Assembly (NCBI GenBank): GCA_015501585.1
Contig: JADNRY010000538.1
Span: 1 to 39,905 of the forward strand
Source of the DNA: Rhodocollybia butyracea
Taxonomy: Eukaryota; Basidiomycota; Agaricomycetes; Agaricales; Omphalotaceae
DNA: 39,905 nucleotides
Direction: 5' to 3'
The notes beneath the pieces are model-generated. The model was given only the letters and a program-made list of their open reading frames with translations. It ran no database searches and was not told the DNA's origin. How positions within the stretch are numbered: position 1 is the first letter of the stretch; every line of letters begins with the position of its first letter. The position numbers and the translations under genes were made by a program. Positions 1 through 8,844 of the stretch are shown in pieces.

Positions 1-48
1 GACAGCATTTAAGATACTGCGTCCTGACGTGTCGCAAGAGCGTATTGG

Positions 49-321
49 TGTTACTAGAGACTGACTCGGTAGAGTGAGGACTTTTTGGACTTTTTGGGTT
101 ATATGAACTCTTCTCTCAATTAAATATTCTTGCCCGGAGTGAACTGTCAGAAGATAAATCTCGATTGTAGCAGAAACAATCGAGATTTACTTCTTCTGAC
201 AGATTATGAGACTGGTAAAAGAAGAGGCGATGGTAAATAGAAGGAGCGGATATACATAAGGTAATGTCAAAGCAAGCGTGAGCGGAACGAGAAAGGAAAT
301 GGTACCGAAGTATATCTAACA
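49..321 (-). repeat. copia-A 3' LTR (273 bp)
   Basis: The LTR reads on the minus strand, beginning TGTTAGATATACTTCGG and ending CTAGTAACA, so its ends are TGTTA/TAACA inverted repeats typical of LTRs. Immediately upstream on the minus strand is a polypurine tract (AAGTAGGGGGA) at about 322-332, as expected next to a 3' LTR. A truncated second copy lies at 1849-2002. The 5 bp outside this LTR (ATTGG) do not match those outside the other copy (TGAAC), so no target duplication survives. The left boundary is inferred from terminal symmetry only. Confidence 0.75.
144..202. repeat. Imperfect inverted repeat inside the copia-A LTR
   Basis: Arms at 144-168 and 176-202 are reverse complements apart from a 2-base indel near the stem end. 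They are separated by a 7-nt loop, so LTR RNA or single-stranded DNA could fold into a hairpin here. The truncated LTR copy at 1849-2002 stops just at the start of this hairpin, which may have promoted the deletion. Confidence 0.75.
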
Positions 322-814
322 TCCCCCTACTTCGTACTATCCAACCTCAATAACTCAACCATGCGGCTGTGCAGCGTCTCCCCAACGGTTTTGTAAACAC
401 ATCGGCGACATTCGTTTCGGAATCCACCTGGCGCAAGGTAATATCACATCTCCCTACGACCTCGCGTACAAAGAGATCCTTAACGTCGATATGCTTGACT
501 AAACGCTGGTTCTTCGACGTCTTCCGCAAGAGAAAGTGATCCGAAGTTATCCCCTGAAACCCGAATAGGTATTTGCAAGCCCAAACCCACTTCACTGAGG
601 AAGTTTCGTAGCCAACAGGCCTGTTGGGACGCGAGACAGAGGGCCACGAGCTCAGCTTCAGTTGTAGATAAAGAGACAGTTGGCTGCCGCTTGGATTTCC
701 AGCAAACTGGGGCGCCGGCAAGGAAAAAGACAAACCCTGACGTCGACCGGCGGGTAACCAGACATCCAGCGTGGTCAGCATCAGAGAAGGCGTCAGGCGT
801 GAGGCCCCAACCGG

Positions 815-1631
815 TAGTCTCGTACCCAGCCGTATACAGTGATCGGACCGTGGGTCCGCGAGTTTTTGCAGAACTCGTCGTAACGTCTGGCAGTTTCGCT
901 AGCCGTTAGCTACCGTGATGTCATAGGACAAATTTTCCTGCGGATCAAACGCTCAAGGAGCAGCTTACAAACTTGCCGATGCTTGCCGGCACGCGACAGC
1001 GCGTCTCGCGTCTCATCTGTTCTGCGCGTTCGTTCCTCCTTGCTCTTCATCTGCACTGTTAATCCCTATTTTTACACTTAAGTATATTATCAAGGACTAT
1101 GAACCCTCTCTTTAGAAACTTAAAAATTTGCTATCTATGTGCGGAATATCGGGAAATAATTTTTAAATCTATGAAATCCCAAACCTGTTTCGAGCAGCTC
1201 AAGCATCAATGAAACACTGGGCGAAATTTTCACCTCTATGTCCTCCTCTATTCCTCCAGTGTCCCGCGCTGACTTTGAGGATTTATTTTTTGAAGCTCAG
1301 GATGAAGCTCAGCACCAACTTGAATCAGATTCGGAGTCCAATTGCTCATCTGATGATTCTGTGGCGTCTCTCAAGGATCCAAAGCCTCTTGAAGACTGGC
1401 CTGACCTCCCTCGTCGCGTTCATAAACGAGCGAGACGAGACGCGCTGTCGCGTGCCGGCAAGCATCGGCAAGTTTGTAAGCTGCTCCTTTGAGCGTTTGA
1501 TCCGCAGGAAATTTGTCCTATGACATCACGGTAGCTAACGGCTAGCGAAACTGCCAGACGTTACAGACGAGTTCTGCAAAAACTCGCGGACCGCACGGTC
1601 CGATCACTGTATACGGCTGGGTACGAGACTA
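815..1631. mobile_element. Non-autonomous Mutator-like (MULE) element, 817 bp
   Basis: The ends are long terminal inverted repeats of roughly 190-200 bp (about 815-1010 and 1430-1631) starting TAGTCTCGTACCCAGC. The element is flanked by a perfect 9-bp direct repeat CCCAACCGG (806-814 and 1632-1640). Long TIRs with a 9-bp duplication are the hallmark of Mutator-like elements. No transposase is visible inside. It sits in the RNase H of copia-A and its removal restores the copia frame, so both ends are well determined. Assignment to MULE rests on TIR length and duplication size, not on homology. Confidence 0.85.
1238..1492 (+). other. 84-codon ORF inside the MULE-like element
   Basis: An ATG-started ORF in the unique centre that runs into the right TIR. 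The N-terminal half is acidic and Ser-rich (ESDSESNCSSDDS). The C-terminal part is basic (RRVHKRARRDALSRAG) and is encoded by the TIR itself. I recognise no family. It could be a remnant first exon of the autonomous parent element or chance; no splice partner was identified. Confidence 0.2.
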
Positions 1632-1848
1632 CCCAACCGGGTTCATTCGATATCTCGGCGATGCGGCGATAGGTGATGGAGACAGAGATGGTATTCTTAA
1701 TGTAGCCAGCCAGCCACTCTACACACTCCCAATGCGGTCTACCCGGATGGTCCTGGAAGCGGGCGAGTAACCCAGCGGCGAATGAGAAGTCCGGTCTCGA
1801 GCAACCCTGAACCCAGAGTGCAGAACCTACAAACTCCCGATGCGGATA

Positions 1849-2002
1849 CAATCAAGATTTACTTCTTCTGACAGATTATGAGACTGGTAAAAGAAGAGGC
1901 GATGGTAAATAAGTAGAAGGAGCGGATATACATAAGGTAATGTCAAAGCAAGCGTGAGCGGAACGGAACGAGAAAGGAAATGGTACCGAAGTATATCTAA
2001 CA
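1849..2002 (-). repeat. Truncated copia-A 5' LTR
   Basis: About 154 bp matching the first half of the LTR at 49-321 in the same orientation, including the TGTTAGATATACTTCGG start at 2002. Similarity stops at about 1849, where the sequence passes directly into the pol relic. No primer-binding site survives. Confidence 0.8.
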
Positions 2003-2021
2003 TGAACCCAGTCAAAACCCA

Positions 2022-2347
2022 CACTGGGCTGATCTGGGCATTTGGCGTATATCTGAGTAGGTCTGTGTCTGTCCGTGTATCAACTGTGTATAGCTGGCAA
2101 TTTTTTTTTCAATTCAATCTCAAATCTATTGGTCAGAAATTCATGCAGAACGGTCTCTAATTTTGAGTTTGCGACTCAAGTACGCAGCAATAATATGACT
2201 TTGGCGCTCGCCAGTGAAAAGCCGCACTGGGCTGATCTGGTGCTAATCCGTGCCTGTCTGTGTTTGGTCTGTGTACAGCTGGCTAAATGTTTTTTCAATT
2301 CAACCCCGAATCTATCGGTGGGAATCGAGTTTGCGCAAACTCAAGTC
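2022..2347. repeat. Imperfect direct duplication, units 2022-2180 and 2225-2347
   Basis: Both units begin with the 16-mer CACTGGGCTGATCTGG (2022 and 2225). They continue with similar GTCTGTGT..GTGTA(T/C)AGCTGGC, a T-run followed by CAATTCAA, and a GAGTTTGCG...CTCAAGT end. No open frame is shared between the units. The rest of 2003-2507 contains nothing I can assign. Confidence 0.6.
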
Positions 2348-2507
2348 AACTGAACATGCAACCATACTTCGAGCAAGTTGGCACTTGCAAACATTTTTAT
2401 CAAGCGGTGAACATGTGACATGATAAAGTTAGACTCGAGCCAGTAGTTTCTTGTTGACACTTTGATGACTGACGATCAGCCGTGTCGGTGAAACGACTGG
2501 TTTTTAA

Positions 2508-3965
2508 TCCGGCTGTTTTAGCGGGTCGGATTTAAGTCATGTGCTTCTTTTGACTTTGAAAAAATCCGAAAAATTAGAGGGTTTCCAACATGCATTTAGG
2601 GAAAATGTAAATAGATAGAAAGTTGCGCGTTAAAAGTGCGAAAAACAAGTTTGTTATTGATTTTTTTTACTTGAACTCGTTCTTGAGATATTCGATGATC
2701 TTTATCGGAGAGTAAGCTAGAATTAGGGTTAGGAGTTACGGCAGGAAACTTGCCGAGTTACGCGCAAACGGGCCATTCACTAGCACAATGAGCTTAAGCA
2801 ACAACAAGCTCAATACAGTGCCCTCGAAATGTCCTATTTTGAGGACATTCTCATAAAGGACAGTTGATACAGCAGTTTTGGTAAGATAAGCAGTGGTTTT
2901 ACCTTATAGTATGTTCTTTCCAGTAAGTTTCTGCTGTTCCCTCAGCTCTGGAGGACCAAGAATCTTGCATGAGAGCCTTTCAGCCTTCGTCAGATGCCTT
3001 TTGTCAAGTCCTTGGGGTATTTGGGAGGCATGAGACGGAAGTGTAAGACAAGTGCTGGACTTGCGAGTGTGGGCCACCGCGCCAAGCGCGTGGCAGGTAC
3101 GAGTCCTGCAAGATGCTAGTTATAAAATAGAGACTTCAAATGAAAAAGGTGGCCATACAATGAACTGCATGACAATAGTTCCTTGGATTCTGACAAGTCA
3201 ATAACTACATTCCATCTTGTTGGAACTTGAGGACACTGACAAGTTAAACCGCTAACATTTAGATAGCAGCTGTACACGCATTATCTTTTCGCTGTTCCAG
3301 CTATCTTGCAAATATATTAGCTGGTAAACAACTTCTATAGATGTTCCCTGTCCTCTGTCTTCTCTTGCTCCTCTGAGATGTTGGTCCTTTTAAGCCTGTA
3401 CTTGTGTTCAGGTTTTCGTCAGATGTCGGGTAAAGGGTTCCATGAGAATGAAAAGAGATAAGGATAAACAAGAATCATCAGCTTGTTATGCTTGTACATC
3501 TGGAAAGAAATGTAAAACAATACTGTCACTTCTGCAAAATACCGGTGCTTTTGACGTTCAGGCTTGAGTACAACAGACTGGGAGTACAAGAGTCAAAGGA
3601 AAGAGCACGCCAATAAATCATAAAGTCACATGACACTCGCTTTGACATTTCCAAATATGGGGAAAACGATTCTCCCAAATTAGGGCAGGATCAACCCTAA
3701 TCGGGAATAAATTCCCACGCGAAACCGGCCATAAGGACGAGCCTTCATTACATTCAGGACTCGTAAAATGATCGACATGCTGCTCCTGGATGAACCAACA
3801 CGAATTCCAGGGGAAAAAAATCAGCTCGTTATTCATCGAAAGTCAACGAATATTTCTAGCTACTTTATAGGGCTGTACGATGAGTTTGGAAACACTATGA
3901 ATCGAGAATAATGGCTAAGTCCAAAGAAGCACGTGATTTAAATCCGACCCGCTAAAACAGCCGGA
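2508..3965. mobile_element. TTAA-flanked TIR element, 1458 bp, non-coding
   Basis: Terminal inverted repeats of about 45-50 bp begin TCCGGCTGTTTTAGCGGGTC at both ends and are flanked by TTAA (2504-2507 and 3966-3969). A TTAA duplication is characteristic of piggyBac and Kolobok superfamilies. The interior has no convincing coding region, so this would be a non-autonomous derivative. TTAA is its own reverse complement and the outward sequence also contains a short inverted match (GACTGG), so the true ends could lie slightly further out. Confidence 0.65.
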
Positions 3966-3972
3966 TTAAGTT

Positions 3973-4027
3973 CCAGTCCCTCTGCCGAGGGTGTGATTTC
4001 ACATCACAACTCTACAGCAGGGACTGG
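3973..4027. repeat. Nested hairpin just outside the TTAA element
   Basis: Outer arms CCAGTCCC (3973) and GGGACTGG (ending 4027), with flanking CTGC/GCAG pairing, enclose an inner stem TGTGAT/ATCACA (3992-4008). The outer arm resembles the GACTGG found just outside the left end of the neighbouring element, so it may belong to that element. Confidence 0.5.
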
Positions 4028-4566
4028 TTCGAGTCTATGATAAAGTTGAAAAAAAAAATTCCATCGCTCTTTCGTTTGCTCTTTCATTCTCTTCCTCTTT
4101 ACCATCATCTGCAGGTTGTCTGTTTTCAAGATGTATTATTCAACAACTCCTCAACCCACTTTGGACTGTATAGACTTAAGAATGGATTCGTTGGGCTGGG
4201 TCATTCCCAAGGTGAGCTGTCCTACCTTTCCTTCAATGAATAATTTATTGAACTATTTTTTTTTGATTAGCTCTTGTTGGCCGCCTGTTGACGTTGTTGT
4301 GTGCCGGTATGCCGCATGCCATTGTTTTCATTAATTTCTGTGCATTCCAAAAGTGAGCTATCTTGCCTTTTTCTTTTGAGCTGGTTAATTGACCAATTCT
4401 TTTTAGCTGGCCTTCTCAATTTTCCCATGACTATTGTATCTAGTGCTCATAACTGCGCCCTTGTATTGCCTTTGTACAGGTGTAATTTATATGTAATCAG
4501 TAGTTAAGTTAGTTTGATGTATATGTAGTTACTTTGTATGTCATAGTCTAATATGATTCACTCAGA
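4028..4566. other. Intergenic, no supported gene
   Basis: AT-rich and pyrimidine-rich DNA with only short overlapping ORFs. A GTGAGC...TTGATTAG pair at about 4213-4269 looks like an intron, but the following frame closes at once. If the gypsy element is removed, the last codons here could join the NLR-like frame at 13737, but no further NLR coding sequence is visible upstream. Confidence 0.4.
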
Positions 4567-4571
4567 CTATC

Positions 4572-5210
4572 TGTTACGACCATGCCGCATCGGCATCCCT
4601 CGGATCATCACCGGATCACCTCTACTATCATCCCAGCATCATTCCGATTCCATCCCGTCTATTTCCGTCATCTTATCTCTTTTCGTTATCTTCCTATCTT
4701 ATCTGTTATCTTCGTCCAATGACATACCGCCATCGGACCTTTCGGATTACTTTCTAATTGGTTCTTATTATCTTTCGATTATATTCCCTTTCCGATCTAT
4801 TGAGTATTATTGTCTTATGATTATATTACTTACTTCGGTCTTCCATATACGTTTCCGACTATTGTCTTCTACTGATCCGGAAGCCCCGGACTCCTAGTAT
4901 ATAAGTAGTACAACCTTGTACAGTAGTCCTCAGTTTAAATATCAACTTGGAAAAACCAGACCTTCTGTCCGACTAAGTTCCACCCTAGTCTATCTTTCTT
5001 CTGTCTTACTCATTGGCCGTTACATCGGCTGAATCTATCTTTGTCTCCTGAACTTCATCTTGGGACTATTTGGCGTGACGAGGGTCTAGCTAATAGCTAT
5101 ACCGCACGTCCCACTTCTTCTTTCATCTCTGATATCGGTCCGAGACCTACTTCGTCAATACATGCCTTTCGGATACCGATCAGATCCCTTGGTCTTGCAC
5201 AATCTTAACA
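4572..5210 (+). repeat. gypsy 5' LTR (639 bp)
   Basis: Aligns along its length with the 3' LTR. The length difference is mainly one extra segment of about 45 bp near 4998-5045, bounded by a short CTATCTT repeat, which looks like a replication-slippage insertion or a loss from the other LTR. Scattered substitutions separate the two LTRs, so the insertion is not recent. Confidence 0.9.
4898..4905 (+). promoter_or_regulatory. TATA box of the gypsy 5' LTR
   Basis: TATATAAG lies about 310 bp from the LTR end and is conserved at 13464-13471 in the 3' LTR. It is the likely U3 promoter for the gag-pol transcript. Confidence 0.6.
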
Positions 5211-5271
5211 GTATATTTAGACTTGTACTCGTTAACGCCGTATCTGACAAAACTGTTTTTTTTTAAAAACA

Positions 5272-7039
5272 ATGCCTCCAAGAAAACCTCCTAGAATTCG
5301 GACAGTCTCTGAAGACTCGGATCCAGCTGACCAAGACTCCTAATCCCTTTTGGCCAATGCTCAGTCATTTGTGCTTTACAATGATTCTGTTTCTGCGGCC
5401 GGAAACACTCGACGACGTGGCTCGGGTGGCTTCGGACCCGCAACAGCTGTTCCGAACACTTCTGTCTCTACTGAGGCAGTCCTAGGTAACATCAATGTCG
5501 ACCAATATGACATTAAGGAAATTCCCAGTGCTAGTGGTACTGCACTAGTCCTTACTCCTCGTCACGGAAGGATCGCTTTGGCACCTTCCCCTTCCTTTGC
5601 TGAACAGCTCCAAGGAGCTCTCTTCTCGAACCAATCTCGTACCACTACGGGTGACAATCAGCCTCCGATTGTCGAACAACCAGAGGACACAGGAGAAAGA
5701 GAATTTGCAGATGAAGGTGAGAATCCGGACGATAATCCTCCCAACAATCCTCCCACAACCCTCCTAACAACCCTGATGGTGATGATGGGGATGCTCCCCT
5801 GATCCTCCTGGACCCCCTGGATCTCCGCACGACCCCGATAATGGTGGTGGTGGTGGTGGTCCTCCTCCGCCTCCTCCCCCAGGTAATGGTGGTGGTGGTG
5901 GCGGTCCCCGCCGTGGTGGTAGATTTCTTGATGCTCGCGGCCAGCCTGATGCCAGCGCAGTATTGGAACTGATGGACAAATTCGGAGGATCTATCAATTC
6001 CATTGCAAATGCTTTGACCCTCCTTGGTGGCAAGTCAACTGAACCATCGGAAGGCAAAGCCAAAGTCAAGGAGCCCGATGTTTTCGACGGCTCCGAACCT
6101 CGGAAACTCAAAGAGTTTCTTGTTTCCCTTTCCTTAGTCTTTATTGACCGCCCTTCATACTTCACTGACCAGAAAAAGGTCATGTATGCTCTTTCCTTCC
6201 TTAGCGGATCCGCTCGGGAATGGTTCGTACCAGACATCCTGGATCCGAACCCGATAAACCCCCCGGCATGGATGAACTCCTTTTCGGCACTCGTGAAAGA
6301 ACTTCAAGACCATTTCGGTCTTTTCGACGCCCAGGGTGAAGCCGAGGATAAACTTGGTAATATTCGGATGAAGGAGAATGAACAGGTTCGGAAGTATAAC
6401 ACCCGATTCAATACCTTGGCGGCAATGACAGGATGGGATGACGTCGCCCTTAAGTGGGCTTATCAGCATGGTTTGGCGACTAGGATCAAGGACGAAATGG
6501 TTCATGGTCCAACACCGGCAACACTTTCGGCATACCACGCCAAAGTGCTTGAGATTGATAATCGGCACTGGCGGCGCGAAGAGGAATGTAAAAGAGAGGT
6601 TGCAAGGTCTTCCGGAGGTGGCTCCGGCGGTAAAACTTCCTCTCCGACGAAAAAGGGTTCTCCGAACTCTTCCTCTCAAAATAGTCCTTCACAGAATTCC
6701 GGTTTTTACAAACCTAACAACTCTTCCCAAAGCTCTGGACAGCAACCGAAAAAGCCTTGGAACAACAACAACAAATCGGGCCCTTCAGGTTCTGGTTTCA
6801 ACAAATCTGGATCTTCGGTCAGCTCTGCACCGAAGCCTTACGCCAACCTTCTCGGTGCCGATGGACAACTTAAGCCTTCCGAAGTGGAATGCCGAAAGAA
6901 GGGAGGCCTGTGCATGATTTGTGGTGGAAAGCATAAAGCAGAGAATTGCGATAAGAAGAGGTCAGGGGATTCTCGTGCCCGGGCCACTTCGACCGAGGAA
7001 TCTGCGACTAATCTGACCAATACCGGTTTGGAAAAATAG
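5272..7039 (+). pseudogene. gag: gypsy gag (broken)
   Basis: Capsid/nucleocapsid polyprotein of the gypsy element. The likely start is ATG 5272 (MPPRKPPRI...), followed in frame by a TAA at 5341 and then an open frame to 5802. The frame then shifts, near a Gly/Pro-rich simple repeat (about 5830-5925), to the one that runs to 7039. This second part contains the capsid-like region (ALTLLGG, PDVFDGSEP, YALSFLSGSAREWF, NTRFNTLAAMTGWDD) as in basidiomycete gypsy Gag, then a Ser/Gly/Asn-rich linker and one zinc knuckle CMICGGKHKAENC. The knuckle spacing is CX2CX3HX4C, one residue shorter than the usual CX2CX4HX4C. The stop at 7037 overlaps the pol frame (-1). Confidence 0.9.
7027..7039 (+). other. 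Candidate gag-pol -1 frameshift site
   Basis: The gag frame ends GAA AAA TAG. The -1 frame is open from 7012 through the gag stop and straight into protease, giving a 25-nt overlap. The A-run (GGAAAAATAG) could permit slippage, but it is not a canonical X XXY YYZ heptamer, so programmed frameshifting is an inference; a decayed fused frame is possible. Confidence 0.4.
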
Positions 7040-8187
7040 TCCGCAGCTCCTGGACCCCGGTACGAAACGGGAGCTGCATTGATCAGGTTTGTGCCTCTGG
7101 GGAAGTCTATCTCAACGTGTCCGCTCTTTCCGATTATGAACGATCACTTACAATTTCTTTATCTACTGAATTCCCTCTTCCCGAAGATTCCGATGAATCT
7201 TCTGCTCTTTTAAAGTTTATTACTCTCGTAGACTCCGGTTCTACCGATTGTTTCCTTGATTCCCGTTATGTCAATTTAAACTCTATTCCAACCTCTTTGA
7301 TTCCGCCGATCAATCTCCAACTCTTCGATGGTTCTCTTTCTCCGAAACCAATTTCTGAAGTTGCGACTTTGGAAGTTTGGTTTCCGTCCGGTGAGCTGCT
7401 ACCTCTGGCATTTTATGTCACTTCTTTGGACTCATCTTGTAAAGCTGTTTTAGGATACAGTTTCTTGTCCCGCTACAATCCGTTGATTGACTGGGTCACC
7501 AGAACCATTACTTTCCGTAACACCGAGCACCCTGTTTCCGCTCAGACGTCTTTGCTTTTCGGATCCGCGTTAGGACCGAAAGCACCGGTTTCATCCACAA
7601 AACCACCTACTATCCCGATTTGGCCGGCACCTTCACTGCCGACTCAAACTCGCTCTCGCCAACCTTGTCCTCTATCAGAGAGGTTTCCTTTCGAACCAAT
7701 CTATTCCTACCCTTCGGTTGCGCAAATGGCTTTGCATTTAGAGACTCCTGAAGTTGATATCGCACTAGTCGGCGCTGCCGCCTTCCATAAGGCTTGTCAA
7801 GATTCAGGTAGGGAACCGACTCTTCTCCGGGTTATTGACCCCGAAGTATCAGCACACTATGCAGCATCTGGTCCTTCGGCCAGGAGTGCTTCTTCCGAGG
7901 CACTTCCGATCCCTGCAGACTACCTTGACTTCGCCAACGTTTTCGATGAAGTCGCGTCCGAGGTTCTTCCTGAACATCGTTCTTTTGACCTCAAAATTGA
8001 TCTGGTGGAAGGTGCTGAGCCCCTGCTTGGTCGCCTTTACCCTCTCTCTCCAACAGAGCAGCAGGCTCTTCGCGATTTCTTGGATAAGCAACTCGCTACC
8101 GGTGTCATTTGACCCTCTTCCTCTCCACATGGTGCTCCGGTCCTCTTTGTACCAAAGAAGGACAGTAAATTTCGGCTTTGTGTGGAC

Positions 8188-8844
8188 TAGAGATGTCCAC
8201 GAGTCCAAGTCTTCACAAGTACTCGCAGGTAAGATCCGTGGGAAAACCCGCAAGTATGTGACTCGCGGATCCCAGGATCCGTTTCCCATGGGTCAGGCGC
8301 GGGTCACAAGTCAGACATTTGTTGACTTGCAAGTACTTGTGTGACTTGTGCAAGCAATATGAACTCATATATTTGTTGTTGGTGATCAAAACTTACAGTA
8401 ATTAATAGTATCATATTTATTATAGTACTTATCAAGTACTGCCACACATGTTTGAGGTTGTAGACAGCTCACAGCGACTGAGCGCTTATTTTAGCGCCCA
8501 ATCGCCGTAGGCTGTCTACAATCCAAAGCCTAACTGTCAGTACATTTTTACTTCATACCATAGTATGAAATTAGTGTAACAAGTAAAGTACAGGTTTTTA
8601 ATAGCATTATACACTGTACAATCACTGTATGCAAGTAAATAATGGTAAATACTTGTGAATATAGCTGTAACTACTTGATTAGTGTGCGGATTCACAAGTA
8701 CTTGTGAGACCCGCAAGTAATACTTGCGAGTCAGTGACCCGTTTCCCACGAGTCAGCCGCGGGTCACGAGTCAGGCCTTTTAGGCCACAAGTACTTGCAC
8801 TCTGGATCCAAGTATACTTGGATCCGGACTCGTGGACATCTCTA
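8188..8844. mobile_element. hAT-type MITE, 657 bp, inside gypsy RT
   Basis: Perfect terminal inverted repeats TAGAGATGTCCACGAGTCC are flanked by an exact 8-bp duplication GTGTGGAC (8180-8187 and 8845-8852). An 8-bp duplication with a T/CAGNG start is diagnostic for hAT. Both subterminal regions are full of short repeats around ACTTGCAAGT, (A)CTTGTG and GGGTCA(C), which is typical of hAT transposase-binding subterminal arrays. There is no transposase. Excision would restore RT codons RLCVD-FRGLN exactly. A related end is at 36707. Confidence 0.92.
8458..8521. repeat. Long hairpin in the centre of the hAT MITE
   Basis: Arms 8458-8486 and 8493-8521 pair at most of 29 positions around the 6-nt loop TATTTT. 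The outermost 11 bp (TTGTAGACAGC/GCTGTCTACAA) are perfect. The mismatches are all transitions, suggesting a once-perfect palindrome decaying by C-to-T changes. It could be a nested mini fold-back element. Confidence 0.8.

Larger units (their letters stand above)
322..1848 (-). pseudogene. copia-A pol relic (RT end / RNase H), split by a MITE
   Basis: Ty1/copia Pol 3' region read on the minus strand in two blocks. Block 1848-1641 encodes the segment around CSRPDFSFAAGLLARF and WECVEWLAGYI, the RT/RNase H junction of copia elements. Block 814-347 continues with [33 protein letters not shown], then [12 protein letters not shown] and NVADVFTKPLG, the RNase H core and C-terminal end. Deleting the insertion at 815-1631 and one copy of its 9-bp duplication rejoins the blocks in frame (NEPGW then [11 protein letters not shown]). 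A further frameshift lies near 520-560. Upstream, the fragment runs straight into the truncated 5' LTR at about 1848, so protease, integrase and most of RT are missing: an internal-deletion derivative. It resembles copia-D at 37.1-39.9 kb in sequence and orientation. Confidence 0.9.

Noticed and set aside
3618..3836. 72-codon minus-strand ORF inside the TTAA element as a transposase piece
   Set aside because: No similarity to piggyBac or Kolobok motifs, and the flanking frames are closed.
4017..4036. tRNA/SINE-like B box (GGTTCGAGTC) followed by an A-run
   Set aside because: No matching A box or cloverleaf upstream, and the sequence is better explained by the GGACTGG hairpin arm.
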